The notes beneath the pieces were generated by a model. It was not told where the DNA came from, ran no database searches, and was given only the letters and a program-made list of their open reading frames with translations. Positions 42,725 to 50,927 of a stretch of 64,000 nt of DNA are shown here, one piece after another. The translations under genes were made by a program, and so were the position numbers. Within the stretch, counting starts at the first letter, position 1, and each line of letters starts with the position of its first letter. Source of the DNA: Paraburkholderia bannensis. GTDB lineage: Bacteria; Pseudomonadota; Gammaproteobacteria; Burkholderiales; Burkholderiaceae. The DNA is taken from assembly GCF_014200455.1 (NCBI RefSeq), contig NZ_JACHBW010000024.1:20083-84082 (forward strand). Direction: 5' to 3'.

Positions 42725-43354
42725 TCAGGCCGGCGCGGGCGGCCCGTCTTCGCGCGCGAGCGGGTTTTCGCCAGGCGGACGCGGGCGTGGGCGCGCGTGC
42801 CAGCGCCGCAGCCAGCGGCAGGCGAGCGCAATGGCCGGATCGAGCTGGGCGCTTATCGCGGGGCGCAGGCCCTGGCCATAATCGTCGAGGGCGAGCGGCT
42901 GGACGCCGATCAGCACCAGTTCGCGCGGGTATTTGCCCTTGAGCTGTGCGCAGGCGAAGGTGTCGGCGAAGTCCATCTGATGCAGGTTGAACGGACGCGT
43001 GCCCAGATAGCGGATGGCCTCGTCGTCTTCGCGCACGCATAGCGTGCCGGGCGCGCGGTGGAAGTCGGCGGCATTGAAAACGATCATGCGCTGCGCCGTT
43101 TCCACCAGCGGCAGCAGCGCGCGGCCTTCGATGCCGCCCGCCACCATGTCGACGTGCGGCGCGCATTGCCAGCCGGCCTTCATGCGCTCGATCGCACGCA
43201 TGCCGAAACCGGCGTCGCCCCATTGCACGTTGCCGATGCCGAGCACGACGATGCGCGGCGCTGCCTGAATGCGCGCGCCAGAGTCTGTCGGCGCGATGAC
43301 GTAGCGTGCGAAGGCCTGGGGAACGTGCTCGTAGAGAAAACTCACGCGGCTCAC
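42725..43354 (-). CDS. Hydrogenase-maturation-protease (HyaD/HybD) homologue with altered metal ligands
   Basis: A 209-residue protein of the peptidase M52 family, which clips the C terminus of NiFe-hydrogenase large subunits. The fold signature GIGNVQWGDAGFG (residues 39-51) and the RPFNLHQMDF segment are clear. Compared with E. coli HybD, the nickel ligand Glu16 is Ala48 and Asp62 is Asn94; only the His (His125) is kept. A Pro/Arg-rich tail follows residue 185. No hydrogenase structural or hyp genes occur in the window. It starts at GTG 43354 (or GTG 43345) with a poor Shine-Dalgarno. An FNR-like box lies upstream. Catalysis is doubtful. Confidence 0.8.
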   Translation of the reverse strand: MSRVSFLYEHVPQAFARYVIAPTDSGARIQAAPRIVVLGIGNVQWGDAGFGMRAIERMKAGWQCAPHVDMVAGGIEGRALLPLVETAQRMIVFNAADFHRAPGTLCVREDDEAIRYLGTRPFNLHQMDFADTFACAQLKGKYPRELVLIGVQPLALDDYGQGLRPAISAQLDPAIALACRWLRRWHARPRPRPPGENPLAREDGPPAPA

Positions 43355-43406
43355 TTGAAGAAGGACAATTAAGTCAGAATAGTCTTAGCTGTGAGCCATT
43401 TTTGTG

Positions 43407-43420
43407 TTGATCCGGATCAG
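43407..43420 (-). promoter_or_regulatory. FNR/Anr-like box upstream of the maturation-protease homologue
   Basis: TTGATCCGGATCAG matches the FNR/Anr consensus TTGAT-N4-ATCAA at 9 of 10 defined positions. A TATTCT -10 candidate at 43381-43376 on the minus strand puts the box centre about 41-45 bp before the predicted start of transcription, the class II activator position. This would give low-oxygen activation. Confidence 0.5.
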
Positions 43421-43591
43421 GGCGCGGGCCGTTTTGCCCGAACGGGGGATCATATTTTGCAGGTCTGCGCGATCGTCTGTCAGAACATGCCTGAAATGTG
43501 CCTCGAAGGTTTAAAGCAAGGTCAGGGACGTTGCGTCCCCGCTGCGTCCCCGTAGTGTTCTCGTTGCGTTCCCTTCGGAGCGCGCACAAAG

Positions 43592-43615
43592 AAAAAGAGC
43601 GCCCGCAGGCGCTCT
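43592..43615 (-). terminator. Rho-independent terminator of the efflux operon
   Basis: On the minus strand, AGAGCGCC-TGCG-GGCGCTCT is followed by T5. It lies about 70 bp beyond the stop of the HlyD-type gene, the last gene of the four-gene efflux operon. Confidence 0.85.
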
Positions 43616-43682
43616 CACTGGTCGATCCCGATCCGCTGTCCGTGCAGCGCTCGCTCGGGGGACGTGACGGAGCCCGGCGCGC

Positions 43683-44546
43683 TTACGCGCCCGGTTTGAC
43701 CACCACCGTGCAGGTCGTGCCCGCCGAGAGAATCATGCCGTCCGGCACCTTGTCGATATGGATGCGTACCGGCACGCGCTGCGCAAGGCGCACCCAGTTG
43801 AACGTCGGGTTCACATCGGCGAGCAGTTCGCGGCTTTGCGGATTGTCGCGGTCGTAAATACCGCGCGAAATGCTTTCCACGTGGCCTTCGAGCGTGCCGC
43901 CGCTCATCAGCTTGATATCGGCCTTGTTGCCCACCTGCACGTGCGGCAGCTTGGTTTCCTCGAAGTAGCCGTAGACCCAGAACGAGTGGCTGTCGACCAC
44001 GGCGAGTTTCGCCTGGCCCGCGATCGCGTAGTCGCCCTTGAACACCTGCAGGTTGGTGATATAGCCGTCCACCGGCGCGATCACACGTGTGCGTTCGAGG
44101 TTGAGTTTGGCGGCGTCGAGCTCGGCGATCGCCTGCTGGTATTGCGCCTGCGCCGAATTGGCGGTGTGCGAGGCGTTTTCGCGGTTTTCCTGCGAGACCA
44201 CCAGGCTGTCCATATCGGCGCGACGGCGCGCGTCGTCGAGCTTCATGGTGAGTTCGGCCTTGCGCGCGGCCACGGCGGCTTCGGCCTGCTCGACGGCGAT
44301 CTGGTAGTGAGACGGGTCGATCTGCATCAGCAGGTCGCCCTTGTGCACGAACTGATTGTCCTTGACGGGCAGCTCGACCACCGCGCCGGAGACGTCGGGG
44401 GCGATGTTGACCACTTCGGCGCGCACGCGGCCGTCGCGCGTCCACGGCTCGTCCATGTAGTGAACCCACAGCGCGCGGCCGACCAGGATGGCGACGACGA
44501 AGATGATCGCCGTCGCGATAAAGCCAATGATGTTTCGGATAGTCAT
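43683..44546 (-). CDS. HlyD/EmrA-type efflux adaptor (AaeA-like)
   Basis: A 287-residue periplasmic adaptor anchored by one N-terminal helix (about residues 5-25). The lipoyl-like halves are visible in NIAPDVSGAVVELPVKDNQF and RVIAPVDGYITNLQVFKGDY, with a helical hairpin (about 75-145) between them. The neighbours (FUSC pump, DUF1656 protein, outer-membrane lipoprotein) make this the AaeA-like subunit of an aromatic carboxylic acid efflux system. It is last in the operon. ATG 44546 starts just before the anchor helix. Confidence 0.9.
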   Translation of the reverse strand: MTIRNIIGFIATAIIFVVAILVGRALWVHYMDEPWTRDGRVRAEVVNIAPDVSGAVVELPVKDNQFVHKGDLLMQIDPSHYQIAVEQAEAAVAARKAELTMKLDDARRRADMDSLVVSQENRENASHTANSAQAQYQQAIAELDAAKLNLERTRVIAPVDGYITNLQVFKGDYAIAGQAKLAVVDSHSFWVYGYFEETKLPHVQVGNKADIKLMSGGTLEGHVESISRGIYDRDNPQSRELLADVNPTFNWVRLAQRVPVRIHIDKVPDGMILSAGTTCTVVVKPGA

Positions 44547-44571
44547 GATTCTTAGCCGGTTCAACGCCGGA

Positions 44572-44772
44572 TCAACGATAGACGGCAAGTCCGATCACGC
44601 AGCACACGACCACGAGCAGACTCACGCGGAACAGGGACGGGTGCCAGACGATGCGATACAGGCCGGTTCGGGCCAGCACGGAATCGAGCACCCAGGTGAT
44701 CGCCGCGCCCAGAATGAAGAGCAGCACGATCGCCGGAATGTAGGCGTCCAGAAACGCCACGTCACGAGGCAT
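44572..44772 (-). CDS. DUF1656 small membrane protein (AaeX-like)
   Basis: A 66-residue protein with two hydrophobic helices (about residues 11-31 and 45-63) and the LDAYIPAIVLLFILGA opening typical of DUF1656/AaeX. Such proteins sit beside AaeAB-type pumps, and their role is not established. AAGGAG lies 7 bases before ATG 44772. The ATG is inside the last codons of the FUSC pump gene (11-bp overlap), so it is translationally coupled. Confidence 0.88.
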   Translation of the reverse strand: MPRDVAFLDAYIPAIVLLFILGAAITWVLDSVLARTGLYRIVWHPSLFRVSLLVVVCCVIGLAVYR

Positions 44773-47062
44773 GGTTGGCTCCTTGCGTGTCGTCGGGGCG
44801 CTTGCCCGACGGGTGGTTCGCATCGGCGCCGCTTGCGCCCGCATAGGCCGCGAACGGCGACTGCGGATCGATCAGCGCGGTGCGGATGAAATGCAGATGG
44901 CTCAGGCAGCGCTGCAACGCGTGCCGCTGTTCGCGCGGCGCGTCCTCGCGCAGCACGTCTTCGAGCACCGCTTGCGCGGCGCCGATGGCGGCGGTCGTCG
45001 TGAGCAGCGCGGCGGCATGGCGGCGAGCGTCCGGACGCTCGAACAGCGCGGCCACGCTCTTGAGCGCCGCGGCGGTTTGCGTGCGCCAGGGCGCGTGCGT
45101 GTCGAAGCGCGGATGCACCGGCAGCGCGCTTAGCTCCTCGCGCAGATCGATCGCGGCGTTGCCGGTTTCGAGCGTCGAGAACATCCAGCGCAGCGTGTCC
45201 TGGCGGAACGTCTCATCCTTGCCCGCGAGTGCATTGAGCTGGAACATCAGATCGCGCGCGCCGCTCTCGAAGCGGTTGCGCAGGCCCGCCCCGCCAGCGA
45301 TGCCCGGCAGTTTTTGCAGACGAGCGCGGCACGCATGCACGGCCTGGCCGCGCAGGTTGGCGAGCAGGCGGTTGCGCAGCCAGGGCGTCGAAGGCGGCAA
45401 CAGCACCGCGAAGGCGGCCGCCGAAACGATCTGTGAGACCACCAGCGCGAAGGCGTCGTTGATATAGCCGCTCGGGTTGTACTGCACCACATTGTCCGGG
45501 CCCGCGAGAAAGCACAGGAAGATGCAGTAGCCCATGCCATAACCGGCGTAAGCGGGGCGCGTCGTCAGGAAGGTGCCGAAGGCGAGCGCCGGCGCGAGTG
45601 CCACGCACAGCATCGGGAAGCCGTCGATGTGCGGAAACACGCCAAACGTCAGGATCATGCCGACGATGGCCGCGATCATCGTGCCCACCGCCATCTGGCT
45701 CGACATGCGCGTGGGGGCGGGCGAGGCCGAGGCCAGCGCGCAGGTGGCCGCCGCATTGAGCACGAGGTTCGTGCCGCTCGGCCAGGCCGTGGCGATCCAG
45801 AACGCGCCCAGCAGACCCATGACGATGGCCGCGCGCACGCCATGCACGCTCGCCGCGAACAGGTTTGTCTTCGGCACATAGCGCGCGATCCACTTCTCGC
45901 GCGAATGCGTATCGACGGCAAGCGACGCGTAGGTCGCCGTGTACTCGTTCATCTCGTGCACGAAGCGGTAGAACAGTTCGGTCGCGGTGTCGAAGTCGAG
46001 CAGGCTGGCGGCTTTTTCGGCGTTGGCAAGCGTGGCGACGAGCTGATCGCGCGTCGCGCGCACGCGGGCGGGCAGCGCCGCGCGGTACTGCGAAAGTTGC
46101 GCCGAGGCATGCGTCGCGTCGGCGGCGCTCATCACGCGCTCGCCGGCCTTGTCGAACAGCGGCGCGATCTCGCGGAAATACGGCTCCAGCGCCTCGATTG
46201 TGACCTTCGCGCTGACCGTCGAGCCTGCGTGGCGCAGGCGGTTCATCAACTGATGCAGCGCGTGAAAACGCGTCGACGCCGCCATGAACTCGGTGTTCAG
46301 GCGCGCGAGACGCCCCGAACGCATGCGCGAATCGGGCGACTCGAACACGGCATTGCTGCGGCTCGCCTCGAAGCCGACGATATCGGCCACGAATCGCGCG
46401 TTGGTGGCTTCGATCTGCGAACGGTCGATGCGACCGGCCAGCGACGCCGACACATAGTCCACGAACGACGAAAAGCGGCGGCGCACGGTGGAGCGCAGCA
46501 GCTCGCCCGTGTATTGCGGAAACACGATGGCGCTCACGGCGCCCGAGGCCAGAATGCCGATCGAGATTTCGGCCACGCGGGTCATCGCCGACATGAACGC
46601 GCCGTCGGGATTCTGCGAAGCCGGAATGCCGATCAGCGCGGCCGTATAGCCCGCGAGCACGAAGCCATAAGAGCGGAAGTTGCGGTTACGCGCCGCGCCT
46701 GCCGTGCACACGCCCACCCACATCGCCGTGGTGGCGATGAAGAGCTCGGGCTGCTGCGCGAACAGCCCGATCAGCGCGAGCATCACGACGAGACCGACCA
46801 GCGTGCCGCAGATCCGGTAAAAGCTCTTGGCGAACACCGGGCCGCTTTGCGGCTGCATGACGATGAACACCGTCGTCATGGCGGTGCGCGGCGAGGGCAG
46901 TTCGAGCTTCATCGCCACGCCCAGCGCGATGAGCGCCGCGGCGATGGTCTTGAACAGATAAAGCCAGACGAGGCCGTCGGTGCGGGCCCAGTCGGCGAAG
47001 GCCTTGATGACGCCCTGGCCTTGCGGCGGCGAGGCGGACGAAGGAGAGGAGGAGGCTTGCAT
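44762..47062 (-). CDS. FUSC family efflux pump (AaeB-like)
   Basis: Inner-membrane protein of 766 residues with two blocks of membrane helices (about residues 25-190 and 405-560), each followed by a large cytoplasmic helical region. This is the PF04632/FUSC plan of AaeB, which exports p-hydroxybenzoate and related acids in E. coli. KLELPSPRTAMTTVFIVMQPQSG is the conserved segment after the first helix. The ATG at 47062 is preceded by GAGG. The adaptor, the DUF1656 protein and an outer-membrane lipoprotein are encoded around it. Confidence 0.9.
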   Translation of the reverse strand: MQASSSPSSASPPQGQGVIKAFADWARTDGLVWLYLFKTIAAALIALGVAMKLELPSPRTAMTTVFIVMQPQSGPVFAKSFYRICGTLVGLVVMLALIGLFAQQPELFIATTAMWVGVCTAGAARNRNFRSYGFVLAGYTAALIGIPASQNPDGAFMSAMTRVAEISIGILASGAVSAIVFPQYTGELLRSTVRRRFSSFVDYVSASLAGRIDRSQIEATNARFVADIVGFEASRSNAVFESPDSRMRSGRLARLNTEFMAASTRFHALHQLMNRLRHAGSTVSAKVTIEALEPYFREIAPLFDKAGERVMSAADATHASAQLSQYRAALPARVRATRDQLVATLANAEKAASLLDFDTATELFYRFVHEMNEYTATYASLAVDTHSREKWIARYVPKTNLFAASVHGVRAAIVMGLLGAFWIATAWPSGTNLVLNAAATCALASASPAPTRMSSQMAVGTMIAAIVGMILTFGVFPHIDGFPMLCVALAPALAFGTFLTTRPAYAGYGMGYCIFLCFLAGPDNVVQYNPSGYINDAFALVVSQIVSAAAFAVLLPPSTPWLRNRLLANLRGQAVHACRARLQKLPGIAGGAGLRNRFESGARDLMFQLNALAGKDETFRQDTLRWMFSTLETGNAAIDLREELSALPVHPRFDTHAPWRTQTAAALKSVAALFERPDARRHAAALLTTTAAIGAAQAVLEDVLREDAPREQRHALQRCLSHLHFIRTALIDPQSPFAAYAGASGADANHPSGKRPDDTQGANHAS

Positions 47063-47073
47063 GGTCGCTCGCC

Positions 47074-48660
47074 TCAATGAATACCGTCAGCCGCCGACGA
47101 ATGCGGCGCGAGCAGCGCGGCAGGCGCGAGCGGCACGGCGCGCGTCTTCTTGCCGTGCGCGGGCAGTTGCTCGGCGGGCGTCGGACTGGCCACGGCCGGG
47201 TCGGCGGCCGCGTCGGCGCTCGCACTGATGGCGCCGCCGCCCAGCGCCGCCACCAGCGTCGCGTGTGCGGTCAGACGCTCGGCCTGGATGCGCGCGACGC
47301 CTTCCTGCGCGTGCAGCAACTGCGTCTGCGCGATCAGCACGTTGACGTAGTCGCTCAGACCGCGGCGATAGCCTTCCTGCGACAGATCGTAATTGCGCTG
47401 CGCGGCGGCCACCGAACGATGCGCGTCGTCTTCCTGGGTCGCCAGCGAGCGCATGCGCACCACCTGATCGGCGATTTCCTTGAGCGCGGTGACGACGGTC
47501 TGGTTGTACTGATCCACGGCGATGTCGTAAGCCGCCGATTGCGCGCCGAGCTGCGAGCGCAGGCGCCCGCCGTCGAAAATCGGCAGCGACAGGGCCGGAC
47601 CGCCCGCGTAGCTGCCGCTCATCGACTTCAGGAACTGGAATAGCGGACCGGCGGCCGCGTAGCCGCCCATCGAGACCAGCAGGTTGATGTTCGGATAGAA
47701 GTCGGCCTTGGCCACGTCGATGCCGCGCGCCTGGGCGGCGACGGTCCAGCGTGCCGCCACGATGTCCGGGCGATGGCCGATGAGTTCGGCCGGCAGGGCC
47801 GAGGGCAGGCCTGCCGGTGTGGCCAGCGAAAGCGCCGGGCGCTGGATGGTTTCGCCCGCGCCGGGGCCTTTGCCCGCGAGCGCCGCAAGCTGGTTCTTGC
47901 CCAGCGCGATCGCTTCTTCGAGCGAATCGATCTGGCGTTCGTACTCGGGCAGCGGCGTTTCGGCCTGGCTCACTTCGAGCTGCGTGCCGATGCCGCCCTT
48001 CAGGCGACGCTGTGCGAGTGCGAGGACTTTCTGCTGTTCGGCGAGCGTTTGCTTCGCGATATCGAGCAGCGCGTAGTTCATCGACATGTCGATGTAGGCG
48101 CGCGTGACGTTCACTTCCAGTTCGAGCTGGGCGGCGCGTGCGTCGGCGGCGGTGGCGTGGGCCACGTCGAGCGCGCGTTCGGCGTTGTTCTTGTCCTGGC
48201 CCCAGAGATCGAGGTGGTAGGACAGACCGAGCGAGGCGGTATTGTTCCAGGAGTTCGAATTGGCGAGCGAGCCCGGGCCGTAATAGATATTGTCGGACCA
48301 GTGCTGGCGCTGCACGGACATGCTGCCGTTGATCTGCGGCAGCAGACCGGCTTCGGCCACGCCCGCCATCGAGCGGGCTTCGCGCACGCGTGCCTGGGCG
48401 GCGGCGAGCGACGGATTGCCCGCGATCGACGCCTCGATCCACGTATTCAGCTGAGGGTCGTTGTAGCCGCGCCACCAGTCGCTGGCGGGCCATTGGGCGT
48501 CGCTATTGGCGGCGCGAATCGCCGAGCCGACGTCCAGCTCGCTCGCGTCGACGTGCTTCGCTTCTGGGGCGATTCCCCCGGTACTGGCGCATCCCGCGAT
48601 TATCAACGAGAACGTAAGAACCACGGCTACGGCGAGTCCTTTTGGCACCGGAGACTGCAC
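47074..48660 (-). CDS. NodT-type outer-membrane efflux lipoprotein
   Basis: A 528-residue TolC-like channel subunit of the RND outer-membrane-factor lipoprotein family. The lipobox is IIAGC with lipidated Cys24. Two repeats of coiled-coil plus beta-strand follow (for example WWRGYNDPQLN, and SYAGGPALSLPIFDGGRLRSQ in the second half). It starts at GTG 48660 with AAGGAG 7 bases before. First gene of the minus-strand operon, so the system brings its own outer-membrane exit, unlike the E. coli aae operon. An Ala/Pro-rich tail of about 50 residues follows the last coil. Confidence 0.92.
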   Translation of the reverse strand: MQSPVPKGLAVAVVLTFSLIIAGCASTGGIAPEAKHVDASELDVGSAIRAANSDAQWPASDWWRGYNDPQLNTWIEASIAGNPSLAAAQARVREARSMAGVAEAGLLPQINGSMSVQRQHWSDNIYYGPGSLANSNSWNNTASLGLSYHLDLWGQDKNNAERALDVAHATAADARAAQLELEVNVTRAYIDMSMNYALLDIAKQTLAEQQKVLALAQRRLKGGIGTQLEVSQAETPLPEYERQIDSLEEAIALGKNQLAALAGKGPGAGETIQRPALSLATPAGLPSALPAELIGHRPDIVAARWTVAAQARGIDVAKADFYPNINLLVSMGGYAAAGPLFQFLKSMSGSYAGGPALSLPIFDGGRLRSQLGAQSAAYDIAVDQYNQTVVTALKEIADQVVRMRSLATQEDDAHRSVAAAQRNYDLSQEGYRRGLSDYVNVLIAQTQLLHAQEGVARIQAERLTAHATLVAALGGGAISASADAAADPAVASPTPAEQLPAHGKKTRAVPLAPAALLAPHSSAADGIH

Positions 48661-48722
48661 GATTTACTCCTTTACTGGCGATAGATTGCTGTGCGTCATT
48701 ATATTTTTTGCTCGATTGGCGA

Positions 48723-48759
48723 ATAACCGGTAAGGATGCAAGGCATTCTTACGGGTTAT
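48723..48759. promoter_or_regulatory. 12-bp inverted repeat, candidate LysR operator
   Basis: ATAACCGGTAAG (48723-48734) and CTTACGGGTTAT (48748-48759) are reverse complements with one mismatch, separated by 13 bp. The site lies in the 155-bp gap between the divergent efflux operon and its LysR regulator gene. A perfect 10-bp palindrome TTTTGCAAAA follows at 48771-48780, closer to the regulator gene. Confidence 0.55.
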
Positions 48760-48815
48760 GAGATAATTGATTTTGCAAAACGTGCAACAATAAGCCCGTC
48801 AGAAAGAGGATTGGT

Positions 48816-49754
48816 ATGGATACGCTTCAAAACATGCGTGTATTCGTGCGGGTGGTCGAGGCGGGCAGCTTTACCGGCGCCGCCCAGCATCTGAATACGA
48901 CGACGGCTTACGCGTCGCGCGCGGTTTCCGATCTGGAGGCGCATCTGCGCACGCGCCTTCTGAACCGCACCACGCGACGCATCGCGCTCACCGAGGCTGG
49001 CGAGCGTTATCTGCAGCGCTGCGAGCAGATCCTGGCCTACGTAGACCAGGCCGAAGCCGAAGCCGGCGACGCGCATGCCCGCCCGTCGGGCAAGCTCAAA
49101 GTCCACGCCATGACGAGCTTCGGGCAGCACTATGTGGTGCCGGCGGTGGGGCGGTATCAGGCGCAATATCCCGACGTTCACATCGAATTGACGCTGGCCC
49201 AACGCATGCCGGACCTGCTCGACGAGGGCTACGACGTGGCGCTGGTGCTGGCAACCGACCTGCCGGATTCGGGCTTTGTCTCTCAGCGTCTGACCAGCGC
49301 GTTCAGCATCGCATGCGCGTCTCCCGCCTATCTGGAGCGCCACGGCGTGCCGCAGACGCCGCACGATCTCGTGAACCATCGTTGTCTGCAACTGGTGACG
49401 CCGGTGTTCCCGTCCTCGCAATGGACGTTCGGCGGCCCGCAGGGCATCGAGACGATCGAGCTCGGGCCGGCGACCTTCCAGGTGAACGTGGCCGAGGCGA
49501 TGGCGGTGGGTGTGCGCGAAGGCATGGGCGTGGGACTGCTGCCGATCTATTCGGCCATCAGCGGGTTGCGCAGCGGGGAACTGGTGTGGATCCTGCCCGA
49601 ATACCGCTCGCAGGAAATGACCGTGTTCGCGATGTATCCGTCGCGCCAGTATCTGGACGCGAAGATCCGCACGTGGGTCGAAATGTTGCGCGAGACGCTG
49701 CCGGCGACGCTTGCGAAAGATCAGACCGAGTTGCGCCAGTTCGCGCGCACCTGA
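48816..49754 (+). CDS. LysR family regulator of the efflux operon (AaeR-like)
   Basis: A 312-residue LysR-type regulator: N-terminal winged helix-turn-helix (residues 1-62; VEAGSFTGAAQHLNTTTAYASRA), then the effector-binding domain. It is divergent from the four-gene efflux operon, like aaeR beside aaeXAB, so aromatic carboxylic acids are the expected inducers (inference). AGAGG lies 9 bases before ATG 48816. The sequence is nearer the CrgA/DsdC-like branch (TRRIALTEAGERYLQRCEQIL) that is abundant in Burkholderiales. Confidence 0.92.
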   Translation: MDTLQNMRVFVRVVEAGSFTGAAQHLNTTTAYASRAVSDLEAHLRTRLLNRTTRRIALTEAGERYLQRCEQILAYVDQAEAEAGDAHARPSGKLKVHAMTSFGQHYVVPAVGRYQAQYPDVHIELTLAQRMPDLLDEGYDVALVLATDLPDSGFVSQRLTSAFSIACASPAYLERHGVPQTPHDLVNHRCLQLVTPVFPSSQWTFGGPQGIETIELGPATFQVNVAEAMAVGVREGMGVGLLPIYSAISGLRSGELVWILPEYRSQEMTVFAMYPSRQYLDAKIRTWVEMLRETLPATLAKDQTELRQFART

Positions 49755-49764
49755 ATGGGGGCGT

Positions 49765-49794
49765 GGGAGTCGTCGGGAGTCGGCGGGAATCGGC
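49765..49794. repeat. Three tandem 10-bp imperfect repeats
   Basis: GGGAGTCGTC, GGGAGTCGGC and GGGAATCGGC follow head to tail 10 bp after the LysR stop codon. They lie in non-coding sequence; no function is evident. Confidence 0.6.
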
Positions 49795-49924
49795 TGGCGA
49801 AGGTGGGACTGTGACAGGCTGTTACAGCTACGCCATCTGGCAACACTTCCTTACGCACAAGCGGGCGGCGGGTTGATAAGGTAGCGCCACTGAAACGTCA
49901 ATTCGCCAGAACCCGAGGATTTCC

Positions 49925-50077
49925 ATGGATACGCATCTGATGATCGGCATCGCCGTGATGATGGGCCTGATCGGCATCGCCGCGTCGCGCGACCTTTTGC
50001 GCATGCGCCGCGCACAGCTTCAGCCCGCCACGCTGCGCGTGCAGCGCCCTCTCGACCATTCGCGCGGTCTGCGTTGA
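49925..50077 (+). CDS. 50-residue membrane-anchored small protein
   Basis: A short frame with a well-placed GAGG (49914-49917) and ATG 49925. The product starts MDTHLMIGIAVMMGLIGIAA, one hydrophobic helix, followed by a basic cytoplasmic-type tail rich in Arg and Gln. It is not antisense to any gene and fills the gap between the LysR gene and the convergent metallophosphoesterase gene, 10 bp from the latter's stop. I do not recognise a family. A near-palindrome TGTGACA-GGC-TGTTACA lies about 100 bp upstream (49810-49826). Confidence 0.55.
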   Translation: MDTHLMIGIAVMMGLIGIAASRDLLRMRRAQLQPATLRVQRPLDHSRGLR

Positions 50078-50087
50078 GTTGGCCGGT

Positions 50088-50894
50088 CTAGATTTCCACG
50101 ACCTTGTCCCACGCAAACGCCGGATTCTCCGGCAGACCGCTGCGCCGGTCGCGATAGCCGCGCGGATTGCATACCACGCGCGTGCCATCCACGGTGTAGT
50201 CGAAACCCGTATGCGTGTGGCCATGCACCCAGAGCGCCGTGGGCGCGCCCAGCAGCGCGCCAAGGTCGCTCACGAATCCCGCCGATACCGGATCGTTCGC
50301 ATAACGCCCGGCCAGACTTAGCCGATGCGGCGCGTGGTGCGTCACCACGATCGTCTTGCCCGCGAAGGGCGTTGCCAGTTCCGCTTCCAGCCATGCGCGC
50401 GCGTGCGCGTGCAGCGCCAGCGAATCCGCCGGCGTGAAGTCGCGCGCGCCAGCCGCGACGCTCGCCGGCCACGACACCTGTATCAAACCCTTGAAGTCGA
50501 GCATCACGCGCTGCGCCGCCGTGATCGCGGCTTCGCGCGCCGCATCGTGCACGCCGAACAGCGCGAAATCCGCCCACAAGGTCGTGCCCAGCACGCGGAA
50601 GCGGCCAGCCGGATCGACGTAGGTTCCGTTATTCAGAAAGTGCACGTTGTCGAGCGAGGCGGCGGCGTCGCGCATCGCCGTCTCGAGCGCGCCAAGCTCG
50701 CCGTCGTAATACTCGTGATTGCCCGGTACGTAGATCACAGGCACCTGCGGATCGAAGGTTTCGGCGGCCCAGCGCAGGCCGAGCCCGTGATTGTGGATGT
50801 CGCCCGCGAGCACCACGAGGTCGGCTGTGGCGTGCGGAATCAGCACGGGTTCGTCCAGTTCCAGATGCAGATCGGACAGCACGCGGATCTTCAC
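50088..50894 (-). CDS. Calcineurin-like metallophosphoesterase
   Basis: A 268-residue cytoplasmic phosphoesterase. The five metal-site motifs are in order: SDLHLE (7-12), AGDIHNHG (around 30-37), GNHEYY (around 58-63), THHAPH and GHTHTG. Substrate (phosphomonoester, cyclic nucleotide or other) unknown. It starts at ATG 50894. The upstream FAD-oxidase gene on the same strand ends 33 bp before it, so the two may be cotranscribed. Confidence 0.92.
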   Translation of the reverse strand: MKIRVLSDLHLELDEPVLIPHATADLVVLAGDIHNHGLGLRWAAETFDPQVPVIYVPGNHEYYDGELGALETAMRDAAASLDNVHFLNNGTYVDPAGRFRVLGTTLWADFALFGVHDAAREAAITAAQRVMLDFKGLIQVSWPASVAAGARDFTPADSLALHAHARAWLEAELATPFAGKTIVVTHHAPHRLSLAGRYANDPVSAGFVSDLGALLGAPTALWVHGHTHTGFDYTVDGTRVVCNPRGYRDRRSGLPENPAFAWDKVVEI

Positions 50895-50927
50895 GGCGTT
50901 GGCTCCTCGCGGTTGACGGGATTCGCG

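Larger units (their letters stand above)
43355..43682. other. 328-bp intergenic region upstream of the maturation-protease homologue
   Basis: Between the 3' end of the HlyD-type efflux gene and the 5' end of the maturation-protease homologue. It contains the FNR-like box at 43407-43420, a possible minus-strand -10 (TATTCT, 43381-43376) and the efflux-operon terminator at 43592-43615. No credible gene; a 71-codon minus-strand frame here has no Shine-Dalgarno and a random Arg/Asn/Pro composition. Confidence 0.6.

Noticed and set aside
43511..43560. Repeated TGCGTCCCC stretches as a possible CRISPR-like or mobile-element repeat
   Set aside because: Only two or three short copies with no regular spacers.
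43374..43589. A 71-codon minus-strand frame in the gap before the maturation-protease homologue
   Set aside because: No Shine-Dalgarno, no recognisable segment, and it covers the FNR-like box.
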